Assembly: GCA_000818945.1 (NCBI GenBank)
Contig: KN805386.1
Location: forward strand, 47,825-80,828
Direction of reading: 5' to 3'
Length of the DNA: 33,004 bases
Source of the DNA: Schizochytrium sp. CCTCC M209059
Lineage: Eukaryota; Sar; Bigyra; Thraustochytrida; Thraustochytriidae
Position numbers and translations under genes: made by a program. Numbering within the stretch: position 1 is the first letter of the stretch; the number at the start of each line of letters is the position of its first letter. Of this stretch, positions 8,894 to 19,386 are shown in pieces. The notes below the pieces were generated by a model that worked only from the letters and a program-made list of their open reading frames with translations, was not told the DNA's origin and did not search any database.

Positions 8894-11800
8894 TTACTGC
8901 GACTCTGTTTCATGCGCGGCGGCGCCGCTGTCATTACTACGGTCCAGCTCGGCGCGAAGAGCAGCCATATTCTCGCGTTCCGCCTGCAGTCTCCGCCCCT
9001 CGCGGTCAGTCGAAGTGCGAACGTAGGCTTGACGCAAATCAATCTCGCGCTGCTTGCGCACGAGCTCGTCCTCGACGGCCTGGTCGGAGCGACGCTGCTC
9101 ATCGAGAGACAAGAGTTGGTCTTGGAGGTCTTGCTCCTCCTTGTCGAGTTGCGCGCGAGTTTCGCGCATTTTGCGCTCAGCTTGGAGCTCAAAGTCCCGC
9201 ATGGTTTGCTCTTCCTGCAGCCGCGCGAGCCTCGCGTCGCGCTGCTGGGCATCATCCAGAGCGCGTCGCCGCTCCTGAGCCAGGATCCGGGCCCGCTCGG
9301 CCTTGACGCCCTCTGTCCAGGCCTCGTATTGCCCGGTGATCTTCGCCTTGGCGCGTTGCTCTTCTTCTGCCAACAGACGCTCCGCTTCAAGCTTCTTGTC
9401 GAGATCTTGATAAAACGTCTGTGAGACGTCCTGCTTGAAAGTTCGAACTTGACGCTCGCGCTCGAGGGCCGCAATCTTCATTTGTGTCTCCATTTGCTGC
9501 GTTGCAAACTTGTTTTCGAGCTGCCGCCGCGCCAGCGAGATCTCCTGCAGACGCGAATCGCGAGCTGCCTGCTCGGTCTTGAGCTCGCGCTCAATGCGCA
9601 ACTTCTCATCCTCCACTTGCCACGCCTGCTCCTTGAGCCGCCAGTCCAGCTCGCCTTGTTTCGCCATGCGCGCGCTCGAGAGCCGCACGTCCTGCATCTC
9701 TTGCTCCATCTTGCGTTCCGCATGGATCTTTTGCAACTTGAGGGCTGCCTCACTCTCAAGCGCCTGGATGCGCTCCTCCTCGCGGTGCGCCGCTAGCTCG
9801 AGCTCTCGCAGCTGGTTTTCGTGGTCGAGCTCGGCCTGTGTACGGTCTGCTTCGGCTTGGCGGAGTTGCTGTTGCAACGAGAGGTTTTCCTTCGTGAGGT
9901 CTTCCATTTTCTCGATGCGCTCCAACCTGCGCAACCGTGCCGCGCGCTCTAGTTTTTCCTTCTCCTCTAGTCGCTGCGTCTGTGCCGCCGTGTGTTTGGC
10001 GCGTCGTTCCTCTTCCTGCTTGAGCAGTTGCTGTTGAAGCCGCATGTAACTCTGTTCTTGGTGCTCGAGGTCTGCTGTTTTCTTGCGCAGCTCTTCGATG
10101 TAGTTGGTGCGTTCCGCCAGCCGTGCTTCCTCGGCGGCAATACGCTTACGCTCTTGGGTCTCGTAATCGACGACGAAGCGCGGATATTTGGTGAATGCTG
10201 GGTAGCTATTTCCGCTGGGCAGCACGCGCGGCGTGCTGGACCATGTTTCGGCCTCCGAGGCAGACACGCCGGCCCCCGGTCCCGACGCGCCACTCTCGAT
10301 AAATGAGGCCCAAAAGGATTGGTACTTGGGGCTTTGGCACAGCGCCAGCGCAGATTTGACCCAACGCTTCACGTCGAGTGGACTGGGTCGTCGGAAAAAA
10401 GCCTCGAGATCTTCTCGTCGTCGCAGCGACATGATGCTGTTGCGAAAGTAACGCAGGTACGCCACCACCGCTGCTTCGAGTAGCCAGGCCGGCGACCACG
10501 AGCCGGACGCGGCTCCGTCGGGCCCATGGCGCCGGATTCCTCCCGGGTGCAGCATCATGTCATGATGCATTTGCATGACGACATGGTCCCAGAAACGCAG
10601 CCAGTCCTGCTTGTCCAGAACCTCTGTCAGAGCGCTGCGCAGCATGGGCCACGCGTAGGCCTCGCTCGTTACCTCGCGCTCGACAAGGTGCGCCAGCAAG
10701 CTCGAATCAACTGTCTCGAGGAGTTTCTCGACGCGGGCCAGTACAAAAATTGGCATGTGGGGGAAACTCTCAAACCAGTGTCCGCAGCAGCGAAAGATCA
10801 CAAGCATGATAGTCTCAAAGGCCGCGAGCTCATCGAAGCCGTACACTCGCACGAACGGGTAGACGAGGGCTGGAAGGTATGAAACTTCTTCAAAGACTGG
10901 GCACCAATTCGAAAGGGCAAAAAGAACGCGCTCAAAACGCCCAAACACCTTGCGGCTCCGCACGGGAAAATGTTGGTACAGCGTGTCTGCCCAAACGGGC
11001 TGCGGGCCCTTTTGTGTGAGGGTGGCGTACGCCGCGGCATTTTCGGGGAGTCTCAGAAGAAAGCGCCATACGAGAGTGCGGTACTTTTCCGGGAACTCGC
11101 CAAATCGTCGCAGCGTCTGGGCAAGCTGCGCAGCGTTGAGACTCTTATCTTGTTTGTTGAGATTACGAGCGAGGCGCACAAGAGGCGGGCTACCGGGTGC
11201 ATCTATCGCACCCACGCCGCCACCGGCCGAGGTGTCCTCTTTGCCTTCCTCAGCGGCCCCAGCAAGTTTCTCGATGTGGCGGCGTCGGCTCGTTGCTTGG
11301 AGGGCAGGAACGACACCGCGCGTGTCCATGACAAAGGGTCGACGGGTGTCGCGGGCGGCGGCGAAGCGAGCTGCCGCATCAAGGTCATGAAGTGTCAGGT
11401 GTCCTTTGCTCGTGCAGATGGCAAGGGTGTTGCCACTGACCGCGAAGCTCAGAGCAACATCGGTGGCAATGTGCAAGGTTGCGCGCGCTTCCCCGCGACC
11501 AAGAACCTGCAAGATGCGAACCACGCCATCGTCTCCAAGAACCAAGACTTTAAAGTCATCCTCGGCGAAGCGGACCTGCGCCACGGAGGTGACCTGCGTC
11601 GGGAGCTCTACGACCCGGATAAGTGCTTGTGCACGGAGTTCCCAGACAAAGAGCCGTCCGGAAGCAGCGCCCACGACGTATCGCGAGTCTGGTGAGACAG
11701 CCAAGGAGGAGAGCGCGATACCATCTTGCGTTTGCAGACGCACCAAAAGCTCAAAGTCGTGGGCTCCCCAGCCCATGACGGAGCCGTCGCGAAAGGCCAC

Positions 11801-12373
11801 GAGCACCATATCGCCGCGAGGAGTAAAAGCAACATCTGCAATTCCAAGGCCGCCGCCACCCAGGCTCTTGACGCGCTTCCAGCTCGCCGTGTCCCAGAGG
11901 ATGACGCGTTCAGCAGAGGCCGTAGCGGCCACTGCGCGCGTCGGATGGTACGCTACGCTTGTCACCGTGCTGGCATGGCCCCCAAGGCGCTTGGGGTCCT
12001 CGTCGGTGTCCTCGTCGGTGTCCTCAAGCGCAAGGCACACGGCGCCCCGCGCGCCGTCGAGTCCCACGAGGGCCTCGCGTGGAGTTCCCGAGGGGGCCAC
12101 GGCCAGACTCGTGGGTCTGGCGCCTAGACGTTTTACGCGCCTGTAGCTCCCGCTCAGGGTCTGCAGCACGTACACGTCGCCGCGCTCTGTCACGGCGACG
12201 GCCTCGGCGCCGCGTCGCGTCGCGGCGACGGTCTCAAATCGCGCGCGTGGGCCTGCGCTCACCGTCGCGAACCGCCCGCCATCGCGGAACCCCGTAGGCC
12301 TCGACGAGAAAAGCAAGCCGCTCGCGCCCGAGGCGCCCACCTCCACCGTCGTCTCCGCGCCGCTCGCCACCAT
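8894..12373 (-). CDS. TBC1D31: TBC1D31-like protein: WD40, TBC domain, coiled coil
   Basis: A 1159-residue single-exon protein with the layout of TBC1D31 (WDR67). Residues 1 to about 340 are degenerate WD40 repeats (for example GGHASTVTSVAYHP near 131 and ERVILWD near 155). A TBC Rab-GAP-like domain follows at about 425-650 (FPEKYRTLVWRFLLRLPEN at 427-445, the family's VTSEAYAWPML block near 568-578). Residues about 710-1140 are a long charged coiled coil ending in an Asp/Glu/Arg-rich tail. I do not see the IxxDxxR arginine-finger motif of active Rab GAPs, so it is probably a scaffold. Animal TBC1D31 sits at centriolar satellites and supports ciliogenesis, which would suit a flagellated protist. 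The start at 12373 precedes the WD40 region directly. Confidence 0.9.
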   Translation of the reverse strand: MVASGAETTVEVGASGASGLLFSSRPTGFRDGGRFATVSAGPRARFETVAATRRGAEAVAVTERGDVYVLQTLSGSYRRVKRLGARPTSLAVAPSGTPREALVGLDGARGAVCLALEDTDEDTDEDPKRLGGHASTVTSVAYHPTRAVAATASAERVILWDTASWKRVKSLGGGGLGIADVAFTPRGDMVLVAFRDGSVMGWGAHDFELLVRLQTQDGIALSSLAVSPDSRYVVGAASGRLFVWELRAQALIRVVELPTQVTSVAQVRFAEDDFKVLVLGDDGVVRILQVLGRGEARATLHIATDVALSFAVSGNTLAICTSKGHLTLHDLDAAARFAAARDTRRPFVMDTRGVVPALQATSRRRHIEKLAGAAEEGKEDTSAGGGVGAIDAPGSPPLVRLARNLNKQDKSLNAAQLAQTLRRFGEFPEKYRTLVWRFLLRLPENAAAYATLTQKGPQPVWADTLYQHFPVRSRKVFGRFERVLFALSNWCPVFEEVSYLPALVYPFVRVYGFDELAAFETIMLVIFRCCGHWFESFPHMPIFVLARVEKLLETVDSSLLAHLVEREVTSEAYAWPMLRSALTEVLDKQDWLRFWDHVVMQMHHDMMLHPGGIRRHGPDGAASGSWSPAWLLEAAVVAYLRYFRNSIMSLRRREDLEAFFRRPSPLDVKRWVKSALALCQSPKYQSFWASFIESGASGPGAGVSASEAETWSSTPRVLPSGNSYPAFTKYPRFVVDYETQERKRIAAEEARLAERTNYIEELRKKTADLEHQEQSYMRLQQQLLKQEEERRAKHTAAQTQRLEEKEKLERAARLRRLERIEKMEDLTKENLSLQQQLRQAEADRTQAELDHENQLRELELAAHREEERIQALESEAALKLQKIHAERKMEQEMQDVRLSSARMAKQGELDWRLKEQAWQVEDEKLRIERELKTEQAARDSRLQEISLARRQLENKFATQQMETQMKIAALERERQVRTFKQDVSQTFYQDLDKKLEAERLLAEEEQRAKAKITGQYEAWTEGVKAERARILAQERRRALDDAQQRDARLARLQEEQTMRDFELQAERKMRETRAQLDKEEQDLQDQLLSLDEQRRSDQAVEDELVRKQREIDLRQAYVRTSTDREGRRLQAERENMAALRAELDRSNDSGAAAHETESQ

Positions 12374-12499
12374 CGCGTGCGCTCGCGTTCCCGCCTCGCG
12401 TCTCGCCTCGATTTGCCTGCTGTCGGTTGCACTGCAATCCTCTCGCGGCTGATGACATCGCTAACCGTAATTAGGCCTAGTTCGTGCTACCGTTGCACC

Positions 12500-13359
12500 T
12501 CATCTTCTGGCATCCAAGCGGACGTTCGCGAGTGCCTTGGACTTCTTGAAGTGCTTGCCGATAACATTTACCACAGCGCGCAAGAGTTGCGCAGTATGCG
12601 TGCTCTTGGAGGCTCGTGGTCTACAGCGAGTTCACGAAAGAGGTGCACTCGAAGCTGTCAGTCCTAGACATGCCCAGTGAAGCCATCGATCGCCCACGAC
12701 CTCATCATACAGAAAACGGCCCGGATTCAAGAGATCGCTGAATGCCTTGAAGGTGGGCACCTTGAGACGTTTCCCGTTGAGGTAGATCTTAACGTCACGC
12801 TGCTCCAGGGTTGCGGCCACCGTGGCGAGACGCCTTTCGGTCCTTTACGACAGCCACCCCACAGTTGACCATGTTGTTTGACCATTTCTGCTTGAAAAGC
12901 TTGTCTTCTTCCCGGTCAAAGCAGGCTACAGTGGAATTATATCCGAATAGGATGTTGACGAGCTTCATACCAAGCCCGTTCATGCCTGTGCTCTTTCGGA
13001 CTCCGGAGTAGTTGAAGCCTGACAACAATCTCTCGAAAATGACGGAAGACACCCTGTCCACGACACCTTTGTTAAAGACATGGCGCTTGGCCGGGAATCT
13101 GGCGGCCGTCATTTAATACGCTCACTTCGTTGCGGACCAGGTCAAGCGTCACGCGGATTTTCTTGGCAGGGGGAGTGCGATAACTGTTTTCCATGGCATT
13201 GTCGTTGGCTTCGAAAACGATTTTTAGGTAGCCGTCATTGACGGAAACACCGTCCAGTTTCCGGATCGAGCAGGTGGTGTCATTGTAAAGAAAGATGTCT
13301 TCCGCCTGGTTCTCGACCGCCCCCACATACATGTGAGGGCGCAAATTGACATGCTCACA
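12500..13359 (-). pseudogene. decayed fragment of type II DNA topoisomerase (ATPase end)
   Basis: Topoisomerase II similarity runs along the minus strand from the start of the GHKL ATPase domain into the transducer domain, broken into at least five frames. Recognisable pieces in order: LRPHMYVG (near 13321-13344); FEANDNAMEN, matching the catalytic Glu/Asn helix, and NDGRQIP (near 13093-13115); GFNYSG, GMNGLGMKL and FKQKWSNNM (12850-13020); VKIYLNGKRLKV (12745-12800) and DRW (12680-12690); a SFVNS piece with an in-frame TAG at 12621-12623; and a KHFKKSK piece (12500-12604). No ATG precedes it (TGA at 13360-13362). The ATP-lid glycines are substituted. It is clearly non-functional as an enzyme. 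The source could be a cellular paralogue or a large DNA virus; I cannot decide. Confidence 0.85.
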
Positions 13360-15827
13360 TCATAGTTGGGACGATTCTCAGGAAGACATGATGTCGTTTG
13401 CTCTCAACTCGTGTACAATATATACAAAAGCTGGTGACCAAAATTATATATCTCCTTGCGCAAAGCAGCATTGGGGCCTTGACTCGCCAGTTACGCATTT
13501 GTTTTAGACAGGCCTCTTCGCTGTGCAGAGATCATTTAAAGACTGTCACGAGAGTAATTGCCTTCATCTGCTTGCTTTGCTTGTTCTGCGCGCTCGACTT
13601 GCTCGGCTCTGTTGATAGGAGGGGGGAAAAGTAACCAAGTGCCGTCAGCCGCGAAGCGACACGACACGAACTTGCGGCCAAAAGTTCGTGCCCAATAACA
13701 CATATTATGGAAAGAGGATAGCGCAAGGGGAAAAGAACGCGGAACGAACGCGCGGACGAATCATGAAGTTATACTTCATAGCGCGGCAACTTTAATCTAG
13801 ACCTAGGCTAGGCCAATGCAGGCAACACAGGTCTCGGAGCCCCCCTTCGCATGTCCCATATCGTCACGGACCCGAAGTTCCGACTGCGCCTGTGAACGCC
13901 GACCTGGGCCAAGACAAAATATCTCCGTCCCGCCGCACCGGGGCGGCGACAGTGGAGCAGGGGGCCACAGCCACGCCGTCTCTCCTTCGCAAAGTCCCCC
14001 TGCCCTGCCTTACAGCCTGCCGCAGGCCGGGCAGTTCTCCGATGACGCGCCGGGGCGTCAGTCGTAGGCCAGTTGCCACGTTCCTGCAATGTTCCACCCC
14101 TGCCCTGCCATGACGCGGCGCGGCCGCCTGCATCGCCGCCGAGGTCTCGCAATCGGGCGGCCGCAGAAGAAGGTAGGAAGGCCTCGCTCGTGGGGATAAA
14201 TGTGCGTTCTGTGACGCGATGAGGCGAAGTGAAGTCAAGTCAAGTGAGGTGAAGTGCATGCTGCGAAGTGATGCGACTTCGAACTTTATGACGCGTCACC
14301 GTGGTGGCATGCCCTCCCCCCCGCGTGCAACACGAACGTGCTCTTCTTCCCTTTCGTATCGCGTCCTCGTCCCGCGTCTGCGCATGCTACACCAGCAGCA
14401 TTCCCTGCCCGTCCTTCTTCCGTGCTGGCGTGCATGCAAATAGATGCACGCGCTCGTCGAGGTCACCTTGGCTCCCGACGCCCGACTCTGCGCCTGCTGC
14501 AGCACCGCGTCATGTCACGTCGCGTCACGTCGCAGCCGCGGTGCCGCGTGCTCGCGTCGGCAGCGAATCGCAGCCGCTTCGGCTCGCCGGGCGCGGACCA
14601 CCTGCTGCGTGGCCTGGATGGAGTACAAGCTGTAAGTAAGTAAGTATACGCTGCCTCGGTGATGCGCCGTTTCAGTCGCACCCGGGTCAGCGGGGACTTG
14701 GGCGCGTCACCCGTGACAACTTTCGGATCAAAAACCCCGCGCTTGCTTCTTTCGCTTGCTCCAGCCAGCTGGGTTTTGCTTCGACGAAGCCGGCTTTCCC
14801 GCGCGGGCGCCTGGGATCCCCGGCCGCGGATCAAGAGTCCCAGCTCGAGGCGCGGGAATCTCGCTTCCTCCGCCGCTGCTCTTGGCGCGTCGACCCGTGC
14901 ACATGCTGCACCTGCGCGCGCTTGCGGAGCTGAGCTGAGCTGGTCGTGGCGGGCTGCGAGACCCCGCGCTCCGTTGCTTTCTCGCGGCGATGACGAGCGC
15001 CCAAACGAAATGAAACGAAACGAAACGCAGGATTTCGAGCTCCGCTCGGCGAGCTTGACCAAGGTTCGCTGGACCTGGGCATCCAGCAAGCGAAGCAATC
15101 AAACTTGTCCAGGTTCGCAAGCCATCCTCAGAGCATCGTCAATGCTCGAGCGATCGATCCTCGACCTGTTGTTGAGCAAGCAAGCAAGCAAGGAAGCAAG
15201 CAAGTAGGTAGGCAAGTAAGCAAGCAAGCCCCTGCGCTGTTCTCTCACGCGGGACATTCCTTTCCTCGAGACCTCCTACTCCTCCTCCTCCTCCACCTCC
15301 CTTCTCGCCCTTGCCAGGCAGTCAGCACGGCGCGCGCCGCATCCAGCGACAGACGAGGCGCGGCGTCATCGCATCGCATCACATCCCGCCGCATCTCCGG
15401 GGACTGGCGCCAATTCCAGGCCCTATTTACGTTACATACAACCCGGGACCCGGACCAGGGAAGCGCAGCAAGCGACAGCAAGCGAGCAAGCGAGCAAGCA
15501 ACCAATCAAGCGACCAAGCAACCAGGCAAGCGAGCTCGACGCCGTGCTCGCTCGCAGCGCAAGCAAGACAACAAGTCTGCAACCAAGCAACAACCCCAGC
15601 CAGTTCATCATTGCAAGCAAGCAAGCAAGCAGGGGCGCCGCAGACCCGAAAGCTTGGGAGACGCAGAGGGAACTCAGTCCTTCGCTTCTCTCCCTTCATC
15701 GTCTCCGCGCTCGGCGACCTCGCGAGCCCCGGGCGCGACGCTGGAGTCGAGACGCCGGAGACGAGACGCCGGAGTCGAGACGCCGGAGCGAGTCGCGGAC
15801 GCCCAGGACGCGGGCGCCGAGGCCGCC
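13360..15827. other. spacer without supported gene
   Basis: The first 450 nt are AT-richer, like the adjoining topoisomerase remnant, and hold no recognisable protein. From about 13800 the DNA turns GC-rich and repetitive, with CAAG/GCAAG runs at 15172-15232, 15475-15560 and 15615-15633. A long plus-strand open frame (15105-16223) runs into the first LRR exon but is repeat-derived (Ser/Lys/Gln/Ala-rich) upstream of 15828, so I regard it as leader or promoter DNA. Confidence 0.45.
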
Positions 15828-16077
15828 ATGCTCGCGAGGGCGCGCGCGGAGCCCGTGGACGAGGCGCTCCGCGTCATGCAGAGCGGCGCCAGGGAACTCG
15901 AGTACGTAGAGGCGAGGCGAAGCGAGGCGGGGCAGCGCGGGGCAGGCCGAGCGCGAGGCGGGAGAGGCCGGCGTCCGCCCGGGCAGAACGCCCGCGGCGC
16001 AGGCCGGGCAAGGAGAGACAGAGCTTGGAAGCGTCCGCGCGGCGCGAGGAAAAGTCGCCGCGATGCGTGCGAGCGTG

Positions 16078-16109
<32 letters not shown>

Positions 16110-17776
16110 AGTAAACAAACAGAAGGACTAACCGCGAAAAAACGGCGACGGCGAACCAACCGACCGGCCAACGTGCACCGTCGATGCACGCACGCACGCA
16201 CGCACGCACGCATGATCGATTGACGCAGGCTCTCGAACAACCGCCTCGGAAACCAGGACGCGCAGGCGCTCGCCAATGCGCTCGCCAACAACAAAACGCT
16301 ACACACGCTCAGGTACGTCGAAGCAGCCCGTTCGTCCGCCTTGCGAGATCACCATTGGCAGAGCGTCACAGACTGACCCTCTCTTTCCTCATTACTCATT
16401 ATCCCGGCCAACGCAGACTCAGGAGCTTCCGCATTGGACCTCTCGGAGCCAAAGCGCTCGCAACGGCGCTCGATGATAATACAACGCTGCGAAGACTCTA
16501 GTACGTTCGTTGAGACTGGGATGGGACTCTGCCCGAGACCATTCTTCTGCGACCTTGTGAAAATCAAGCAAGCTGAGAGAGACTGACCTCATGATTTCCT
16601 TCATCGTTGCAGCTTCTCGCGCAACAGAATCGGCGCCGTCGGCGCCAGCGCGCTCGCGGGGGCGCTTGCTCGCAATACAACGCTCATTACGCTCGCGTAC
16701 GTTTCGCGTCTTTCATGAGTCCTTACTCTCTCTTCCCGTGCTTATAAAACTCACCTGATTTGACAATCCCATCTCACAGCCTCGAAAGCGATGACATCGG
16801 CGTCAATGGCGCTCGTGCCATGGCCTTAGCTCTCGAACGAAACGCAACGCTCAAGCATCTCTAGTACGTTATAAAAAGGCCCAGCTTGCTCCGAACCATC
16901 CTCGAGATTCATCACTTACGTGAACAACTTCCGTGCAGCATCGGTGGCAACATCATCGGCGACGAGGGCGCCGCAATCCTCGCAAGAGCTTTGCGCAAGA
17001 ACAGGACACTCGAGTGTCTGCAGTAAGTCAAAGATCATCCCCACGCAGCCAAATTGAACAGAGTGACTAACTCCTTTGGTTAAAAAAACAAATGCACAGT
17101 CTTGGCGGCAATCAAATTGGCGACGAAGGTGCTAAGGCACTTGCCCGGGCCTTGCAGGACAACCACGTTCTTCGAGAACTCAAGTACGTTAATTTTTGCT
17201 CGTCATCACGACGCACTGAAAGATGTTCACGTTAACTTACGACTCTCGCCCTCGCTACACAGCATTTACAACTGCCGGGTCAGTCTGCCCGGGATCCGCG
17301 CGCTCGAAATCGCGCTTGAAAAGAACATGGGCCTTACGGATCTCTAGTACGTTTCCAATCGAACAAAAGCTCGGAAAGATCGTCAAAGTAGTAGGGGAAC
17401 TCTGTCTAACCTGTCTGCTTGTGCATGCACAATAATTCACAGCCTCGGATGTTTCCTTGAACGTAACTACGTCAAGCCCATCCTCCTGAACAGAAGGCTA
17501 GCTCAACTCCGGTATCAGATTGCCGAGTGCGAGCAGGCCATCATCGAGCTTGACTTTGCGACAGCTCTCTCGCTGCAGCACGGCCTGGCGCCTGTGCGCA
17601 AGCGGCCTCGCTCGCGTAGCAACGTGCAAGCCTCCAAGGGCACCGAGATACTCACCCAGAAGGAAAAGCTTATCTTCGATCTCGAGGTGCGCCTCGCGGA
17701 GGTGCGAGGCGAGATGGAGCTTCGCGCCAGCGCCGTTCCCTGGCTTGGATCCTTCCTTGCGCGGACCTTTGCCTGA
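15828..17776 (+). CDS. RI-type leucine-rich-repeat protein, nine exons
   Basis: Spliced product of 331 residues. Exons: 15828-15901, 16229-16312, 16417-16500, 16613-16696, 16780-16863, 16939-17022, 17100-17183, 17263-17346, 17443-17776. All eight introns are GT-AG and phase 2; donors are GTACGT except GTAAGT at 17023, and all acceptors end CAG. Each of the seven middle exons is exactly 84 nt and encodes one 28-residue repeat of ribonuclease-inhibitor/NLR type (for example LGGNQIGDEGAKALARAL). Exon 1 gives a short helical N-terminus. The last exon ends the array and adds about 100 residues of charged, probably coiled-coil sequence (QLRYQIAECEQAIIELD, EKLIFDLEVRLAEVRGEMEL). There is no signal peptide, so it is probably cytosolic. 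The ATG at 15828 has a good GCCGCC context, but the frame is open upstream, so the 5' end is tentative. Confidence 0.82.
16078..16108. repeat. (CCTG)n repeat in intron 1 of the LRR gene
   Basis: About seven GCCT units in the first intron (15902-16228). A GCAC run follows at about 16187-16212, just before the acceptor. These runs account for this intron (327 nt) being three to four times longer than the others. Confidence 0.85.
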
Positions 17777-18117
17777 ACAAGTCAGATCTGCTTTGATCAT
17801 TGTACAACTGTGTACCCACTTTCGAATGCTGCGAAATCACGTGAACGCAATCTTAAGGCCTCATCGCGCGCGCGCGCGCGCGCGTAAGCCAAGACATGAT
17901 GACCTCGTGTCCACCCTTCCTACACATCCACCCACCAACAAATGCCCTGCTTCCACGACGATGCCAAGTCACTGCCGCGCCAACCTGAAGGCTCTAGGCC
18001 TAAAAGTACAGATCAACCTGAGCCCATGTAAAACCAATGCTTGACACCACTTTCCGACCTATCGAATGTTTTCTGTTTGATTCTACAATTAAACGTACGT
18101 CCACTTCATTCGCAGGG
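17777..18117. other. convergent intergenic region
   Basis: 3' flanks of the plus-strand LRR gene and the minus-strand reductase. It contains a CG dinucleotide run (about 17868-17884) and a TAGGCCTA octamer (17995-18002). I see no gene. Confidence 0.55.
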
Positions 18118-19236
18118 CTACATGAGCAGGCCGCCGTCCACCCGAAGGACCTGGCCTGTCACGTATGACGCACGTGGATCCATGGCCAAATAATCAATCA
18201 TAGACGCAATCTCTTCAGCAAAGCCATAGCGGCCCAAAGGAATACGTGAGGTGGTAGACTCGGCATCCAGGTGCTCCGTCATCTCCGTCGCCAAGAACCC
18301 AGGCTCGACAAGATTGACGCGAATCCCCTTCCCGGCAACCTCTCGTGCCAAAGACTTGGAAAATCCGATGAGCCCTGCTTTTGAAGCGCTGTAAGCCGTT
18401 TGGCCAGCGTTGCCCATGGATCCCACGACGCTGCCAATATTCACAATTGACGGACCGGGCCAGCCACCCTCGCCTGCCGGTGCCCAATTGGTAGGTTTTT
18501 TGCTTGAACACCGCATCAAATCTTTCAGAACAGCTTTGCTGAGCAACATCGGTCCCAAGAGATTGACGCGAAGCGTCTCTTCCATACTCTCTGCACTTGT
18601 GCGTAAAAGCAGGCTTTCCTGAAGTGTACCTGCAGCATTTACAAGAACGCCAATCTGCGCCTTGTTATCAAAACCAGCCTTGATTTCTGCGACAGCCCGC
18701 GCAATATCCTGCGCGTCGCCGACGTCACAGGCAACAGGTAGCACTTTCGCGTGAACAGCGTTCTTGCCCTCTGCTGCTGCCGCCGCCTTCACTTCGTGCA
18801 AGGTCTCCTCCAGCTTTTCACGTCGTCTTCCGAGCACAGCCACGCCCGCGAGCACGTCTCCGTGCGTCGCCAGCGTTCTGGCCACGGCGCGCCCCACGCC
18901 GCTGCCTCCGCCGCTCACCACGGCGAGCATTCTTTCTCGCTTGACTGTCGTGCTCGCGCCGGCTGCGGCCAGACTTTCGCTGCTCGCACTACTTTTCTCT
19001 CCTCTCCTCGATGCTACTCTGCTCTGCTCTGCTCTGCTCTGCTCTGCTCTGTTATCCTTCTGCACGAACGTGCCCGCACTCAGGTCGGCCGTCGCTCTTT
19101 CAAGGTCTCTCTGTTTGTGGCAACTGCAGCTGCTCCTGATCTGCAACTTTGTTGCGTAGCGTGCGGGTGACTGCGCAACTCCCACAGCATACAGCAGCTG
19201 TGTAAAGAACAGGAAATGAGAACGTCCTCTTTTCAT
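18118..19236 (-). CDS. SDR reductase, FabG/CBR4-like 3-oxoacyl-ACP reductase
   Basis: Classical short-chain dehydrogenase/reductase, most like 3-oxoacyl-[ACP] reductase, which uses NADPH in the second step of type II fatty-acid synthesis. Motifs numbered from the internal Met at 18930: SGGGSGVG (6-13, dinucleotide loop), NAAG (98-101), and the catalytic Ser167, Tyr180 and Lys184 (TAYSASK). The C-terminus VTGQVLRVDGGLLM is typical of FabG. A 20-residue Trp/Pro/Gly insertion (near 141-160) precedes the catalytic Ser. The full frame adds 102 residues N-terminally: a hydrophobic stretch (FLFFTQLLYAVGVA), an Arg/Ser-rich part and a microsatellite-encoded AEQSR repeat. That part may be an organelle-targeting presequence or untranslated leader; both ATGs have purine at -3. 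The gene is divergent from ORC4, 377 nt apart. Confidence 0.85.
   Translation of the reverse strand: MKRGRSHFLFFTQLLYAVGVAQSPARYATKLQIRSSCSCHKQRDLERATADLSAGTFVQKDNRAEQSRAEQSRVASRRGEKSSASSESLAAAGASTTVKRERMLAVVSGGGSGVGRAVARTLATHGDVLAGVAVLGRRREKLEETLHEVKAAAAAEGKNAVHAKVLPVACDVGDAQDIARAVAEIKAGFDNKAQIGVLVNAAGTLQESLLLRTSAESMEETLRVNLLGPMLLSKAVLKDLMRCSSKKPTNWAPAGEGGWPGPSIVNIGSVVGSMGNAGQTAYSASKAGLIGFSKSLAREVAGKGIRVNLVEPGFLATEMTEHLDAESTTSRIPLGRYGFAEEIASMIDYLAMDPRASYVTGQVLRVDGGLLM
19018..19050. repeat. CTCTG pentanucleotide repeat
   Basis: About six tandem CTCTG units. If the upstream start at 19236 is used, they encode AEQSR repeats in the reductase presequence. A similar AGCAG run lies near 5456-5478. 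Confidence 0.8.
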
Positions 19237-19355
19237 TGTTCACTGTTTTGTTCTGTTCCTCTCCTACTAACTCAACCTAACTGCCGACTCTCTTATTTGC
19301 TTCGCTGTGCAACATAACCACAATCTCCGGGACCCTCGGTCTGCGACTCCGCCTC

Positions 19356-19356
<1 letters not shown>

Positions 19357-19386
<30 letters not shown>

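Noticed and set aside
9449..12297. Plus-strand open frames of up to 246 codons opposite TBC1D31
   Set aside because: They are antisense shadows of the TBC1D31 coding frame.
14463..15120. Minus-strand open frames of 130-211 codons in the 14.4-15.1 kb spacer
   Set aside because: They overlap each other in several phases, are Arg/Ser/Ala-rich and lack any motif.
15105..15827. Long plus-strand open frame leading into LRR exon 1
   Set aside because: It is made of CAAG/CTTG repeats giving Ser-Lys-Gln-Ala runs, with no domain. A better start in a GCCGCC context lies at 15828, though an upstream start is not excluded.
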